Source: WLND01 sp040398845 (GTDB lineage Bacteria > Actinomycetota > Actinomycetes > S36-B12). Taken from it: a stretch of DNA of 64,000 bases. The notes below the pieces were generated by a model. It was given only the letters and a program-made list of their open reading frames with translations. It did no database searches and was not told the DNA's origin. Both the position numbers and the translations under genes were made by a program. This document shows positions 1 to 8,442 of the stretch, in pieces (within the stretch, counting starts at the first letter, position 1; each line of letters starts with the position of its first letter). The stretch spans positions 1 to 64,000 of the forward strand of contig JBBATH010000003.1 of NCBI GenBank assembly GCA_040398845.1, written 5' to 3'.

Positions 1-131
1 GGCGGCCCGACCCTGGCCCGGTCGACACGGCGCGGTTATTGCCGGTTGCCTACGTGGTGGCGGGCATGCTCCTGCTCATGGGCGTCATCGTCATCTGGGC
101 GGATCTCGTCAAGCCAATCACTCTCGGCTGA
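1..131 (+). CDS. C-terminal end of a site-2 (M50/RseP-like) membrane metalloprotease, partial
   Basis: The frame is open from the left edge and stops at TGA 129-131, giving about 42 residues. They contain one hydrophobic segment (VAYVVAGMLLLMGVIVIW) preceded by PGPVDTARLLPV and followed by ADLVKPITLG. This is how actinobacterial RseP/Rip1 proteases end: a PVD...KLLP motif, a last membrane helix, then a D-V-x-P-I tail. The family cuts anti-sigma factors within the membrane. The gene directly before ispG in actinobacteria is usually this protease, which supports the call. The catalytic HExxH and the PDZ domain lie outside the window, so activity cannot be judged. Confidence 0.65.
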   Translation, partial: RPDPGPVDTARLLPVAYVVAGMLLLMGVIVIWADLVKPITLG

Positions 132-207
132 TCCCTTGAGGTTTTCCTGTCAGGTGTGGGAAAAGGCAGGGTCTGCCGGTTGGCAAGCACTGGCAGGGGG
201 GATCAGG

Positions 208-213
208 GATACT
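208..213 (+). promoter_or_regulatory. Putative -10 element of ispG
   Basis: GATACT stands 6 bases before the GTG start at 220. It differs from the TANNNT pattern seen elsewhere in the window only in its first base. The spacing implies transcription starting at the start codon. No clear Shine-Dalgarno site is present. Confidence 0.35.
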
Positions 214-219
214 TAGCAC

Positions 220-1377
220 GTGACGATCAGCCTTGGCATGCCAGCCGTCCCCCCTCCCGTGCTCGCCCCGCGCCGTAAGTCGCGGCAGATACTCCTCAAG
301 CACCCGACCCATCCGGTACTCGTGGGCGGTGACGCGCCGATCAGCGTCCAGTCGATGTGCACAACGCTGACCTCCGACGTCAACGCAACCCTGCAGCAGA
401 TCGCCGAACTCACGGCATCGGGCTGCCAGATCGTGCGCGTGGCGGTGCCGAGTCAGGACGACGCCGATGCGCTGCCGCAGATCGCCCGCAAGTCCGGCAT
501 CCCGGTCATCGCAGACATTCACTTCCAACCGAAGTACGTGTTCGCGGCGATGGAGGCCGGGTGCGCCGCAGTGCGCGTGAACCCCGGTAATATCAAGGAG
601 TTCGACGGCAAGGTGGGCGAGATCGCCCGGGCGGCCAAGGACACCGGCACCCCGATCCGCATCGGAGTCAACGCAGGCTCACTCGATAAGCGATTGCTCG
701 CGAAGTACGGCAAGGCGACCCCCGAAGCGCTCGTCGAGTCGGCCCTGTGGGAGGCGTCGCTGTTCGAGGAGCACGACTTCCGCGATTTTAAGATTTCAGT
801 CAAGCACAACGACCCCGTCGTGATGGTTGAGGCATACATCCAACTTGCGGAGCAGTGCGACTACCCGTTGCACCTCGGGGTTACCGAGGCGGGCCCGGCT
901 TTCCAGGGCACCATCAAGTCAGCTGTGGCCTTCGGTGCGCTGCTGAGCCGGGGCATCGGTGACACCATCAGGGTCTCGTTGTCGGCGCCACCCGTCGAGG
1001 AGATCAAGGTTGGCAACCAGATCCTCGAGTCACTGAACCTTCGTCAACGCGGCCTCGAGATCGTCTCGTGCCCATCATGCGGTCGTGCACAGGTCGATGT
1101 CTACACCCTTGCCGAGCAGGTGACGGCCGGACTTGAAGGCCTTGACGTTCCCCTGCGCGTTGCCGTCATGGGCTGCGTTGTCAACGGGCCCGGCGAGGCC
1201 CGCGAGGCCGACCTCGGAGTGGCATCAGGAAACGGTAAGGGCCAGATCTTTGTTCGCGGCGAGGTCATTAAGACCGTGCCTGAGTCGCAGATTGTCGAAA
1301 CACTCATCGAGGAGGCAATGAAGCTCGCCGAGGAGATGAGCGGCCTCTCCGGCGCGCCCGTGGTCACGACGTCCTGA
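220..1377 (+). CDS. ispG: 4-hydroxy-3-methylbut-2-enyl diphosphate synthase (flavodoxin type)
   Basis: IspG (GcpE) reductively opens methylerythritol cyclodiphosphate to HMBPP, the penultimate step of the MEP isoprenoid pathway, in the cytosol. The 385-residue length fits the bacterial two-domain form. An N-terminal TIM barrel carries SVQSM and the VNPGNI motif. A C-terminal domain supplies the [4Fe-4S] ligands C284 and C287 (CPSCGR) and C319 (MGCVVNGPGE), with E326 as the expected fourth ligand. The GTG start is favoured because the natural N-terminus begins just before the first barrel strand and a -10-like box sits 6 bases upstream. The gene lies between the site-2 protease and a GNAT gene, the classical actinobacterial order. 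Confidence 0.97.
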   Translation: MTISLGMPAVPPPVLAPRRKSRQILLKHPTHPVLVGGDAPISVQSMCTTLTSDVNATLQQIAELTASGCQIVRVAVPSQDDADALPQIARKSGIPVIADIHFQPKYVFAAMEAGCAAVRVNPGNIKEFDGKVGEIARAAKDTGTPIRIGVNAGSLDKRLLAKYGKATPEALVESALWEASLFEEHDFRDFKISVKHNDPVVMVEAYIQLAEQCDYPLHLGVTEAGPAFQGTIKSAVAFGALLSRGIGDTIRVSLSAPPVEEIKVGNQILESLNLRQRGLEIVSCPSCGRAQVDVYTLAEQVTAGLEGLDVPLRVAVMGCVVNGPGEAREADLGVASGNGKGQIFVRGEVIKTVPESQIVETLIEEAMKLAEEMSGLSGAPVVTTS

Positions 1378-1407
1378 TCTCATTGGCCCCATGCCCGTGG
1401 TGACGAG

Positions 1408-2247
1408 GTGACGCGAATCGGCGTGCGCGCCATCACTGGCGATGACCTCGATTCAGTCCACGCGCTCCTGCGCCGTGACCCAATCGCCCACTGTTTTGTC
1501 GATGCCCGGGTACGCGCCGGTGGTGCAGATCCCTGGCGGCGTGGCGCCGATGTGTGGGGCTATTTCGCGGACGGCATGCTGCAGTCACTGCTCCATTACG
1601 GCGCGAACACTGTCCCGGTCGAGACCACGCCGGCATCGCGGGCGTCCTTTGCCGACCGACTGCGGACGATCCCTCGCCGTTGCTCATCCTTCGTCGGGCC
1701 AGCCACTGAAGTCCTTGACCTGTGGCGCCTCCTCGAGCCTGCCTGGGGTCCGGCCCGCGAAGTGAGGAGCAGCCAACCGCTGCTCGCGATCGGGACCGAC
1801 TCGACGCGCCAGGTCGATGCTGGGGTGCGTTGCGTCGACATCACCGAGCTCGACATCCTGCTCCCGGCATGCATTGACATGTTCACCTCCGAGGTGGGTG
1901 TGTCGCCGGTAGCAGGAGCGTCCGGACCCGGCTACCGTGCCCGCATCGCCGAACTCATCAGGTCCGGCCGCGCATTCGCCAGGATTGACAATGGGCGCGT
2001 CGTCTTCAAGGCCGAGGTCGGCACGGCCACCGATGGCGTGTGTCAGGTGCAGGGGGTGTGGGTTGCCCCGGAATTTCGCGGCAGGGGCCTGGCTGAACCA
2101 GGCATGGCCGCCGTCGTCGCGCTCGCCCGCGCATCAATTGCTCCGACGGTGTCCCTGTATGTCAACGACTTCAATACATCCGCCCGCAAGACCTATGCGG
2201 CGGTCGGGTTCGAGCAGGTAGGAACCTTCGCCACCGTCTTGTTCTAG
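1408..2247 (+). CDS. GNAT family N-acetyltransferase with N-terminal DUF4081-like region
   Basis: The 279-residue protein has two parts. Residues about 1-130 resemble the DUF4081 region found in actinobacterial acetyltransferases encoded next to ispG, as in the mycobacterial Rv2867c position. Residues about 140-279 form a GNAT fold, with the acetyl-CoA binding segment VQGVWVAPEFRGRGLAEPGM corresponding to motif A (R-G-R-G). The C-terminal AVGFEQVGTFATVLF is also typical. It starts 30 bases after ispG, so it is probably cotranscribed with it. The acyl acceptor is unknown. Synteny suggests a conserved housekeeping role rather than an accessory one. Confidence 0.85.
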   Translation: MTRIGVRAITGDDLDSVHALLRRDPIAHCFVDARVRAGGADPWRRGADVWGYFADGMLQSLLHYGANTVPVETTPASRASFADRLRTIPRRCSSFVGPATEVLDLWRLLEPAWGPAREVRSSQPLLAIGTDSTRQVDAGVRCVDITELDILLPACIDMFTSEVGVSPVAGASGPGYRARIAELIRSGRAFARIDNGRVVFKAEVGTATDGVCQVQGVWVAPEFRGRGLAEPGMAAVVALARASIAPTVSLYVNDFNTSARKTYAAVGFEQVGTFATVLF

Positions 2248-2259
2248 CGCAGGCGCCGA

Positions 2260-2265
2260 TATCCT
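2260..2265 (+). promoter_or_regulatory. Putative -10 element of proS (leaderless arrangement)
   Basis: TATCCT ends 6 bases before the ATG at 2272. This TANNNT-N6-ATG spacing recurs in front of several other genes here and implies transcription starting at the A of ATG. Confidence 0.5.
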
Positions 2266-2271
2266 TCGCTG

Positions 2272-4038
2272 ATGCTGAGAATGTCGAGCCTCTTCCTTCG
2301 TACCCTTCGAGAAGACCCGGCTGACGCAGAGGTACCGAGTCACCGTCTGCTCGTTCGTGCCGGCTACGTCCGCCGTGTCGCTCCGGGGGTGTTCTCGTGG
2401 CTGCCGCTCGGCTACATCGTCTACCGAAATGTGGAGCGCATCGTTCGTGAGGAGATGGACGCCGCTGGTTTCCAGGAGGTGCACTTTCCCTCGCTGCTCC
2501 CGCGTGAGCCATTTGAGGTGACTGGTCGGTGGACCGAGTACGGCGACACCCTGTTCCGGCTCCAGGACCGCAAGAAGAACGACTACCTGCTCGGCCCGAC
2601 CCATGAAGAGATGTTCACCCTTCTCGTCAAGGGCGAGTACTCCTCCTATAAGGACCTTCCCCTCGTTATCTACCAGATCCAGACGAAGTTCCGAGATGAG
2701 GCACGACCGCGTGCTGGCATCCTGCGCGGCCGGGAGTTCGTCATGAAGGACTCCTACTCGTTCGATGTCACCGACGAGGGACTGGGCATTTCCTATGGCC
2801 GGCACCGCGACTCCTACATCAAGACCTTCGAGCGGCTCGGGCTTGAGTACGTGATCGTGTCAGCGATGTCGGGTGCGATGGGCGGGTCGGCGAGCGAGGA
2901 GTTTCTCGCCCCGACAGCGGTCGGCGAGGACTCCTTTGTTCGCTGCTCAGGATGCGATTACGCCGCCAACGTTGAAGCTGTGCAGACCCCGGCCCCCGCG
3001 CCGAGCGATGCCGCGGGGATCCCGGCCGCGCGCGCACAGGACACCCCCGGCACGCCCACGATTGAGTCGCTCGTCGCAGTCTCGAATGAGCGTCCGGATC
3101 TCGCGCGCCCTGATCGAGCCTGGACGGCAGCGGACACCCTCAAGAACATCGTGTTCACGGTCACGAATCCCGATGGCACTTCGTATCCGTTGGCCGTGGG
3201 CCTGCCGGGCGATCGCGAGGTTGACATCAAGCGGCTCGAGGCGGTTCTGCAGCCGGGGGTGCCCGGCGCGTTCGATGAGGCCGAGTTCGCACGACACCCG
3301 TCGCTCGTGAAGGGGTACATCGGGCCGGGATCACTCGGCGAGTCGAACGCATCGGGCATCCGGTTCGTCGTCGACCCGCGCGTCGTCACCGGAACGCGCT
3401 GGATCACCGGCGCGGATATCCCCGGCAAGCACGTGTACGACCTCGTTGCAGGCCGTGACTTCACTGCAGATGGAGTCCTTGATGTCGCCGAGGTCCGCGA
3501 GGGCGACGAATGCCCGAAATGTGGGGGTTCCCTCCTCCTTGCTCGTGGCATCGAGATCGGACACATATTCCAACTCGGACGCAAGTACGCCGAGGCGCTG
3601 GGCCTGCGAGTGCTCGACGAGCATGGCGATCTCGTCACCGTCACGATGGGGTCCTATGGCATCGGCGTCTCGCGCGCTGTTGCGGCCATTGCCGAGCAGT
3701 CACATGACGACAAGGGCCTCGTCTGGCCCCGCGAGGTCGCGCCGGCCGACGTCCACCTCATCGCCACGGGTAAAGACGATGCCGTGTTCGAGGCTGCGGA
3801 GGAGATTGCCGTGGCGCTCGAAGTCGCCGGTGTCCGGGTTCTTCTCGACGACCGGCGGGGCGTCTCGCCGGGTGTGAAGTTCAACGACTCGGAACTCATT
3901 GGGATTCCGACCATCATGGTTGTCGGCAAGCGCCTCGCAGAGGGTTTCGTCGAGGTGAAGGATCGCCTGACGGGGGAGCGAACTGATCTCGAGGTGGGGT
4001 CGGCCGCGGCCGCCGTCGTGGCTATGTGTGGGCGATGA
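2272..4038 (+). CDS. proS: Prolyl-tRNA synthetase, bacterial type
   Basis: ProS charges tRNA-Pro with proline. At 588 residues it has the bacterial-type architecture. The class II core begins at the conserved LREDPADAE segment, followed by motif 2 (FRDEARPRAGILRGREFVMKDSYS). The inserted YbaK-like editing domain spans roughly residues 225-395. The core resumes with motif 3 (GSYGIGVSR), and the anticodon-binding domain runs from about residue 480. The ATG at 2272 is chosen because a -10 box lies 6 bases upstream; an in-frame ATG at 2281 would also give a plausible N-terminus. The stop overlaps the next gene by ATGA, so a HAD gene and a TauE-like exporter follow in the same transcript. Confidence 0.97.
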   Translation: MLRMSSLFLRTLREDPADAEVPSHRLLVRAGYVRRVAPGVFSWLPLGYIVYRNVERIVREEMDAAGFQEVHFPSLLPREPFEVTGRWTEYGDTLFRLQDRKKNDYLLGPTHEEMFTLLVKGEYSSYKDLPLVIYQIQTKFRDEARPRAGILRGREFVMKDSYSFDVTDEGLGISYGRHRDSYIKTFERLGLEYVIVSAMSGAMGGSASEEFLAPTAVGEDSFVRCSGCDYAANVEAVQTPAPAPSDAAGIPAARAQDTPGTPTIESLVAVSNERPDLARPDRAWTAADTLKNIVFTVTNPDGTSYPLAVGLPGDREVDIKRLEAVLQPGVPGAFDEAEFARHPSLVKGYIGPGSLGESNASGIRFVVDPRVVTGTRWITGADIPGKHVYDLVAGRDFTADGVLDVAEVREGDECPKCGGSLLLARGIEIGHIFQLGRKYAEALGLRVLDEHGDLVTVTMGSYGIGVSRAVAAIAEQSHDDKGLVWPREVAPADVHLIATGKDDAVFEAAEEIAVALEVAGVRVLLDDRRGVSPGVKFNDSELIGIPTIMVVGKRLAEGFVEVKDRLTGERTDLEVGSAAAAVVAMCGR

Positions 4039-4775
4039 CGCCACCCATTCGTGCGGTCATCTTTGACTGGGGTGGAACGCTCACCCCCTGGCACGATATC
4101 GACCTCTTCAGTCAGTGGTACGCCTACGCAGAGTTCTACGATCCCGCTGACGCGAGCGGCCTTGCGCAGCGACTCCTCGATTCTGAACTCGATCGTTGGC
4201 GTGTATTGCGCGAGACGAAGGGTGCCGAGAGCACGGGCGCCCTTGATGCAATGTTCATGGGGCTGGGGATCGATGTCACGAGCGCTCTCCACTTACGCGC
4301 ACTGGGCAACTACCTTGACTTCTGGGCGCCGCACACGATCGCCGATCCCGAAGCTGCCCCGCTCCTGAATGAACTGCGCGCCATGGGTTTGATGATCGGC
4401 GTGCTGAGCAACACCATGTGGCCGCGCTCGCACCACCAGGAAGTCTTCATGCGGGACGATCTCTTCGATCTCATCGACGCCGCGGCCTACACGAGCGAGA
4501 TGCCGGTTGCGAAGCCACACGAGGAAGCATTCCGGACGATTGCCGGCTCGCTGGGCGTCAACCCAGCGGAGTGCGTGTTCGTTGGCGATCGGCTTTGGGA
4601 TGATATCCATGGTGCCCAGCAGGCCGGCATGCGCGCGATCCTCATCCCCCACTCGAACCTGCCTGCGGTGCAGGTGCCCGACAACTCGGCGGTGCCTGAT
4701 GCGGTGGCCCACCGACTCGGCGATGTCCTCACGATCGTCAAGGCGTGGCGTGAGGACGGCCCCAGTCGCGCATGA
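4035..4775 (+). CDS. HAD superfamily hydrolase with atypical motif I (DWGGT)
   Basis: This protein of about 246 residues shows a HAD layout: motif I IFDWGGTLT near the N-terminus, motif II GVLSNT, a lysine in VAKPHEEAF, and motif IV VFVGDRLWDDIHGAQQAGM. The nucleophile D11 is present. The second aspartate of the usual DxD is glycine, as in dehalogenase-like and some other HAD subfamilies, so a plain phosphatase role is not assured. The chosen ATG overlaps the proS stop by four bases (ATGA). A GTG at 4026 is an alternative. The downstream gene also overlaps by ATGA. Substrate unknown. Confidence 0.85.
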   Translation: MTPPIRAVIFDWGGTLTPWHDIDLFSQWYAYAEFYDPADASGLAQRLLDSELDRWRVLRETKGAESTGALDAMFMGLGIDVTSALHLRALGNYLDFWAPHTIADPEAAPLLNELRAMGLMIGVLSNTMWPRSHHQEVFMRDDLFDLIDAAAYTSEMPVAKPHEEAFRTIAGSLGVNPAECVFVGDRLWDDIHGAQQAGMRAILIPHSNLPAVQVPDNSAVPDAVAHRLGDVLTIVKAWREDGPSRA

Positions 4776-5554
4776 TGGCGTCGCTCGACCTCGGCACCAT
4801 CGTGCTTCTGTGTATCGCTGCTGGGGCTGCCGGATGGGTTGATGCCGTCACCGGTGGCGGCGGGCTCATCCAATTGCCATCACTTCTCATCTCGATGCCG
4901 AATGGCTCACCGGCCGACGCTCTCGGGACCAACAAACTGTCGAGCATTATTGGCACGAGCGCTGCCGCGACGACCTACCTCCGGAATACCAGAATCGACC
5001 TGCGAACGGCACTTCCGATGGCTGGCGCGGCCTTCATCGGATCAGCCTTCGGCGCGCTGCTCGCCAGCCGGATACCGGCCGCCTCGTTTCGTCCGATCAT
5101 CCTCGTCATGCTCATCGGGGTCTGGCTGTGGACCTGGCTCAAGCCCGCGATGGGAACGATCGAACAATTGCGTTGGGAGGGGCAGCGACGACACTATGGA
5201 GTCGCCGTCATTGCTGGTCTGGGCATCGGCTTCTACGACGGGCTCATCGGTCCCGGCACCGGGTCATTCCTACTCATCGTTCTCGTCGGTGGCCTCGGCC
5301 TGTCGTTCCTCAAGGCATCGGCGACCGCCAAAATCGTCAATGTCGGCACGAATGTGGCCGCCCTCATCGTCTTCGGGATCACCGGCTCGGTCCTATGGCT
5401 GCTCGGGCTCCTTATGGGAGCCTGCAACCTCATCGGGGCGGTCATCGGCGCACGCACGGCGATTGCCAAGGGCAGCGAGTTTGTTCGCCGAGTGTTCCTT
5501 GTCGTCGTCGCCATGCTGATACTGCGACTTTCCTGGGATGTGTTCGCCGGATGA
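4772..5554 (+). CDS. TauE/SafE family sulfite/organosulfonate exporter-like membrane protein
   Basis: The 260-residue protein is almost entirely hydrophobic, with about eight predicted membrane segments. It contains the family's N-terminal signature: an AAGWVDAVTGGGG motif followed by GTNKLSS. A second repeat half carries GFYDGLIGPGTGSF. TauE/SafE (DUF81) proteins move anions such as sulfite, sulfoacetate or taurine-derived sulfonates across the inner membrane, but most members have no assigned substrate. It overlaps the HAD gene by four bases. Its TGA abuts the stop of the facing DUF4439 gene, so the two stops form TGATCA at 5552-5557. Confidence 0.88.
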   Translation: MMASLDLGTIVLLCIAAGAAGWVDAVTGGGGLIQLPSLLISMPNGSPADALGTNKLSSIIGTSAAATTYLRNTRIDLRTALPMAGAAFIGSAFGALLASRIPAASFRPIILVMLIGVWLWTWLKPAMGTIEQLRWEGQRRHYGVAVIAGLGIGFYDGLIGPGTGSFLLIVLVGGLGLSFLKASATAKIVNVGTNVAALIVFGITGSVLWLLGLLMGACNLIGAVIGARTAIAKGSEFVRRVFLVVVAMLILRLSWDVFAG

Positions 5555-5944
5555 TCAGGCTTGCGGGAACGACTGGGTAATGCCGCCCCAGGCGATCGCA
5601 CGGGTCGCGCATTCCATCGCGGCGGTGACGGCATCCTCGCGAGCCGTGCCGGCGGTGGAGGCCGCCAGATCCGCATACTGGCCGACCATTCGATTCTCGA
5701 CGAACACGGCGAGCAACTTCGCAGATGCTGCATCCGCCACGGGGAATGGAAAGTCGTAGGCGATACTCGCTGGGACGATCACCGGGGCCTGCGACTGGAG
5801 TCGATCACGCCATGCCCGGTGTTCAGCGAGTGCCTTGCGGGCCCGCTCCGTTGCTGCGCCCCGCACCTGGGATCCGATGACGCCGTAGGCGTAGATGCAG
5901 GCGTCCTCACCCGAGATGGCGGCTTCGATCGGGGTGATGCTCAT
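5555..5944 (-). CDS. DUF4439 ferritin-like domain protein
   Basis: The 129-residue protein is alanine-rich and helical. It has the DUF4439 pattern (AAISGEDACIYAYGVIG near the start, then AEHRAWRDRL, then VENRMVGQYADLA) in which E, H and R positions recall a ferritin-like four-helix bundle. In mycobacteria a DUF4439 gene sits beside rimP and faces away from it, and the same arrangement is seen here. Function is not known. It is the second gene of a two-gene minus-strand unit: its ATG overlaps the stop of the upstream lipoprotein gene by four bases. It abuts the convergent TauE-like gene with no spacer. Confidence 0.75.
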   Translation of the reverse strand: MSITPIEAAISGEDACIYAYGVIGSQVRGAATERARKALAEHRAWRDRLQSQAPVIVPASIAYDFPFPVADAASAKLLAVFVENRMVGQYADLAASTAGTAREDAVTAAMECATRAIAWGGITQSFPQA

Positions 5945-6390
5945 GTGGCGAGCATCTTTGTGAGTGCCGGAGCGTGGGAGGCCTCAGAAGCGGCAATAAG
6001 GGCAAGGAGCCTCGCGAGCTCAGGGTTGGTCGCGGCAACGCATGCGGTGCGACGCGACTTGGCGGCCTCTCGCTCCGCGTCAGCGAGCACCGCGACGGCT
6101 GTTCGAGGATCGGAGGCGGCGACGGGTGCTGCAGTCGAGGTGATAGTGATCCCGAGGGCCTTGAGGTGGTCAGCGTGCTGGTCGAGGATCGGTGTCAACT
6201 CGACATTGAGCTGCGGAAACGCTGCAATGAACGCTTGGTATTGGGCGATGAGTGCCTGCTCTGCCCCGGCAACCTCGATGGCGACGGGGTCGTCAGCGGG
6301 CCCTGAGGCTGAGGTGCTGTCACCGCAGGCTGCGAGGACCCCGGCGCCTGCGATGCCAGCCCCGGCGGCGATGAGGGCCCGACGGCTCAT
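5941..6390 (-). CDS. Tat-type lipoprotein, DUF4439-associated helical protein
   Basis: From the ATG at 6390 the product is 149 residues and begins MSRRALIAAGAGIAGAG, followed by a VLAAC lipobox. It is therefore a twin-arginine (RR) signal with a cysteine for lipidation, implying a protein anchored outside the cytoplasmic membrane. The rest is helical and alanine-rich, with spaced E and H residues (HADHLKAL, SEASHAP) reminiscent of a ferritin-like fold. A GTG at 6414 would add eight residues before the RR and is less natural for a signal peptide. It overlaps the DUF4439 gene by ATGA, and the two probably act together. It diverges from the rimP operon. Function unknown. Confidence 0.72.
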   Translation of the reverse strand: MSRRALIAAGAGIAGAGVLAACGDSTSASGPADDPVAIEVAGAEQALIAQYQAFIAAFPQLNVELTPILDQHADHLKALGITITSTAAPVAASDPRTAVAVLADAEREAAKSRRTACVAATNPELARLLALIAASEASHAPALTKMLAT

Positions 6391-6449
6391 GTGCTGTGCG
6401 AATATCACAGGCACACAATGGCATGGGTCTTTGCCAGGCTGAACGCAGG

Positions 6450-6455
6450 TAGACT
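6450..6455 (+). promoter_or_regulatory. Putative -10 element of the rimP-nusA operon
   Basis: TAGACT lies 7 bases before an in-frame ATG at 6463 and 88 bases before the SD-preceded rimP start at 6544. Transcription starting near 6462 would give an untranslated leader of about 80 bases, or a leaderless N-terminal extension of RimP if 6463 is used. Confidence 0.4.
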
Positions 6456-6543
6456 CACGACCATGTCCGCCGCCTCGCGGCGACCGTTCAACAATCGCTC
6501 GATCGAAGCGAATCCGTACAACAGAATCGGCATTGGAGGCCCC

Positions 6544-7032
6544 ATGGCTGCGTCCGTGGAGATCATCCGAAGGGCACTCATCGAGGCGCTGACGTCCGTC
6601 GGTGTCGATCTTGAGGATCTCCAGATCACCTCTGCAGGCCGCCGAGAAGTGGTTCGGGTTGTCGTGGATCGTGATGGCGGTATCGACCTAGACCTCATCG
6701 CGGATATCAGTCGGCTGATCGCCGAACTCCTCGATGTTCCGCCGCTTGCTGATGAATTCGTGGGCACGTACGTCCTTGAGGTGTCGTCGCCGGGGACCGA
6801 CAGGCCACTGACCGAGGCGAAGCACTGGCGTCGTGCCGAGCACCGACTTGTCGAGGCGACCCTCGTGGATGACTCAGTCGTGACCGGCCGCATCATTCGC
6901 ACCAACGCTGACGTGGTTGAGATCGAGCAGGCTGACGGCGAACTGCGCGCGGTCCCGCTGAGCTCGCTGCGCCGGGGCGTCGTCCAACTGGAATTTTCAC
7001 GGGCAGCATCTGATTCAGCGGACGAGGAATAG
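6544..7032 (+). CDS. rimP: Ribosome maturation factor RimP
   Basis: RimP assists assembly of the 30S subunit. The 162-residue product has the typical N-terminal domain (SVGVDLEDLQI, VVRVVVDRDGGIDLD, then ISRLIAELLD), the central EVSSPGTDRPLTEAKHWRR motif that defines the family, and a C-terminal SH3-like domain. ATG 6544 is preferred because TTGGAGG at 6534-6540 is a good ribosome binding site and the protein then has normal length. An upstream ATG at 6463 would add 27 residues not expected in the family. It begins the rimP-nusA-ylxR-infB-rbfA-truB-ribF cluster, with nusA 9 bases downstream. Confidence 0.95.
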   Translation: MAASVEIIRRALIEALTSVGVDLEDLQITSAGRREVVRVVVDRDGGIDLDLIADISRLIAELLDVPPLADEFVGTYVLEVSSPGTDRPLTEAKHWRRAEHRLVEATLVDDSVVTGRIIRTNADVVEIEQADGELRAVPLSSLRRGVVQLEFSRAASDSADEE

Positions 7033-7041
7033 GAGACAAGC

Positions 7042-8046
7042 ATGGACATCGACGTCGCGGCGCTCAAGGGACTGGTACGCGAAAAGGGTCTATCGCTTGA
7101 TCTCGTCGTGGAAAGCATTGAGCAGGCACTTCTCGTCGCGTACCGCAGCACCTCGTCTGCGGCGGAGCGCGCGCGCATCGAACTCGATCGCAAGACCGGC
7201 CACGTCATTGTCTACGCGGCCGAGGTCGACGAGGAGGGCTTAACCCTGCGCGAGTACGACGATACGCCTACCGGATTTGGGCGTATTGCTGCGACGACAG
7301 CGAAGCAGGTGCTCCTGAACCGACTGCGCGAGGCCGAGGGTGACGTCACGCTTGTGGAATTTACCGGCCGCGAGGGTGACCTGATTTCCGGTGTCGTCCA
7401 GCAGGGAACGAACCCGAGGATGATCCGGGTTGACCTTGGCAAACTTGAGGCGAATCTCCCTCCGGAGGAGCAGGTGCCAGGTGAGTCTTATGCCCACGGG
7501 ACTCGACTGAAGTGCATCGTCACCGGCGTGCGCAAGGGCTTCAAGGGCCCGCAAATCACCGTGTCGCGGACGCATCCAAATCTTGTCCGACAGCTCTTCG
7601 CGCTTGAGGTTCCCGAGATTGCAGACGGCACGGTGACGATCAATGCGATTGCCCGAGAAGCGGGCCACCGGACGAAAATCGCGGTCCGGTCGACCGTTCC
7701 GGGGGTGAACGCGAAGGGAGCGTGCATCGGGCCGATGGGCCAGCGCGTGCGGCAGGTGATGTCGGAGTTGTCGGGCGAGAAGATCGACATCGTTGACTTC
7801 AGCGATGACCCGGCCGAGATGATCGCACATGCGCTGTCGCCCGCCCGGGTCTCGCAGGTCTTGATCGTCGATCCCGTTGCTAGGGCCGCCCGCGTGATCG
7901 TGCCGGACTACCAGCTCTCATTGGCAATTGGCCGTGAGGGGCAAAATGCCAGGCTCGCGGCTCGGATGACCGGATGGCGCATTGACATCAGGTCTGACGC
8001 GGCGACTCCAGAGGAGACGATCACCGTGCATCCCGAGGAAGCGTGA
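7042..8046 (+). CDS. nusA: Transcription termination/antitermination factor NusA
   Basis: NusA binds RNA polymerase and nascent RNA and modulates pausing, termination and antitermination. The 334-residue protein has the short actinobacterial form without the C-terminal acidic repeats. An N-terminal polymerase-binding domain (about 1-110) is followed by an S1 domain (about 115-185). Two KH domains follow, seen at CIGPMGQRVRQVMSEL and LAIGREGQNARLA. The ATG is preceded by AGGAG. The stop overlaps the ylxR start by GTGA, so the two are translationally coupled. Confidence 0.97.
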   Translation: MDIDVAALKGLVREKGLSLDLVVESIEQALLVAYRSTSSAAERARIELDRKTGHVIVYAAEVDEEGLTLREYDDTPTGFGRIAATTAKQVLLNRLREAEGDVTLVEFTGREGDLISGVVQQGTNPRMIRVDLGKLEANLPPEEQVPGESYAHGTRLKCIVTGVRKGFKGPQITVSRTHPNLVRQLFALEVPEIADGTVTINAIAREAGHRTKIAVRSTVPGVNAKGACIGPMGQRVRQVMSELSGEKIDIVDFSDDPAEMIAHALSPARVSQVLIVDPVARAARVIVPDYQLSLAIGREGQNARLAARMTGWRIDIRSDAATPEETITVHPEEA

Positions 8047-8327
8047 TCGAAAGCGAATTGGCTTCCCGCCCGCTCACGCATCCGGTACGCACCTGCATCG
8101 GGTGCCGTGAGCGAGAGGAGTCCTCTGACCTCCTGCGGGTTGCGCTCCAAGATGGCCGAATCGTTCCTGATATCCGGCGACGAATCCCCGGGCGAGGTGC
8201 CTGGATCCACGAGCGGGCGGCGTGCGGGCTCGCCGCAACCCGCAGGCGGGCTTGGGCGCGCGCACTTCGTCAGCAGGGGACTCTTGACTCATCGGCTGTG
8301 CAGGAATACCTCTCCGCATGGGTATAG
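8043..8327 (+). CDS. ylxR: YlxR family (DUF448) RNA-binding protein
   Basis: The 94-residue basic protein carries the YlxR signature VRTCIGCRE near the N-terminus and PGRGAWIH in the middle, the conserved face of this small fold. YlxR is almost always encoded between nusA and infB. It has been linked to RNA binding and, in Bacillus, to RNase P and nucleoid-related regulation; its role in actinobacteria is not settled. The GTG start overlaps the nusA stop by four bases. A -10-like TATAGT lies across its last codons and may serve infB. Confidence 0.9.
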   Translation: MIESELASRPLTHPVRTCIGCREREESSDLLRVALQDGRIVPDIRRRIPGRGAWIHERAACGLAATRRRAWARALRQQGTLDSSAVQEYLSAWV

Positions 8328-8328
8328 T
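8323..8328 (+). promoter_or_regulatory. Putative -10 element upstream of infB
   Basis: TATAGT (with G-G-G before it) overlaps the end of ylxR. If used, it would make a leader of about 145 bases before infB. A TTGACT at 8284-8289 is too far away (33 bases) to be its -35 partner. Confidence 0.3.
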
Positions 8329-8442
8329 TACTCACCGGACCCGGGCAGAAGCTCGCCGTCCATCCATCCACCGGTCGGGAGCCCTTGATGAGGACCAACA
8401 CCCGATGAACGCGCGGAAATGATCATGCGTCGTTCGCACTAA

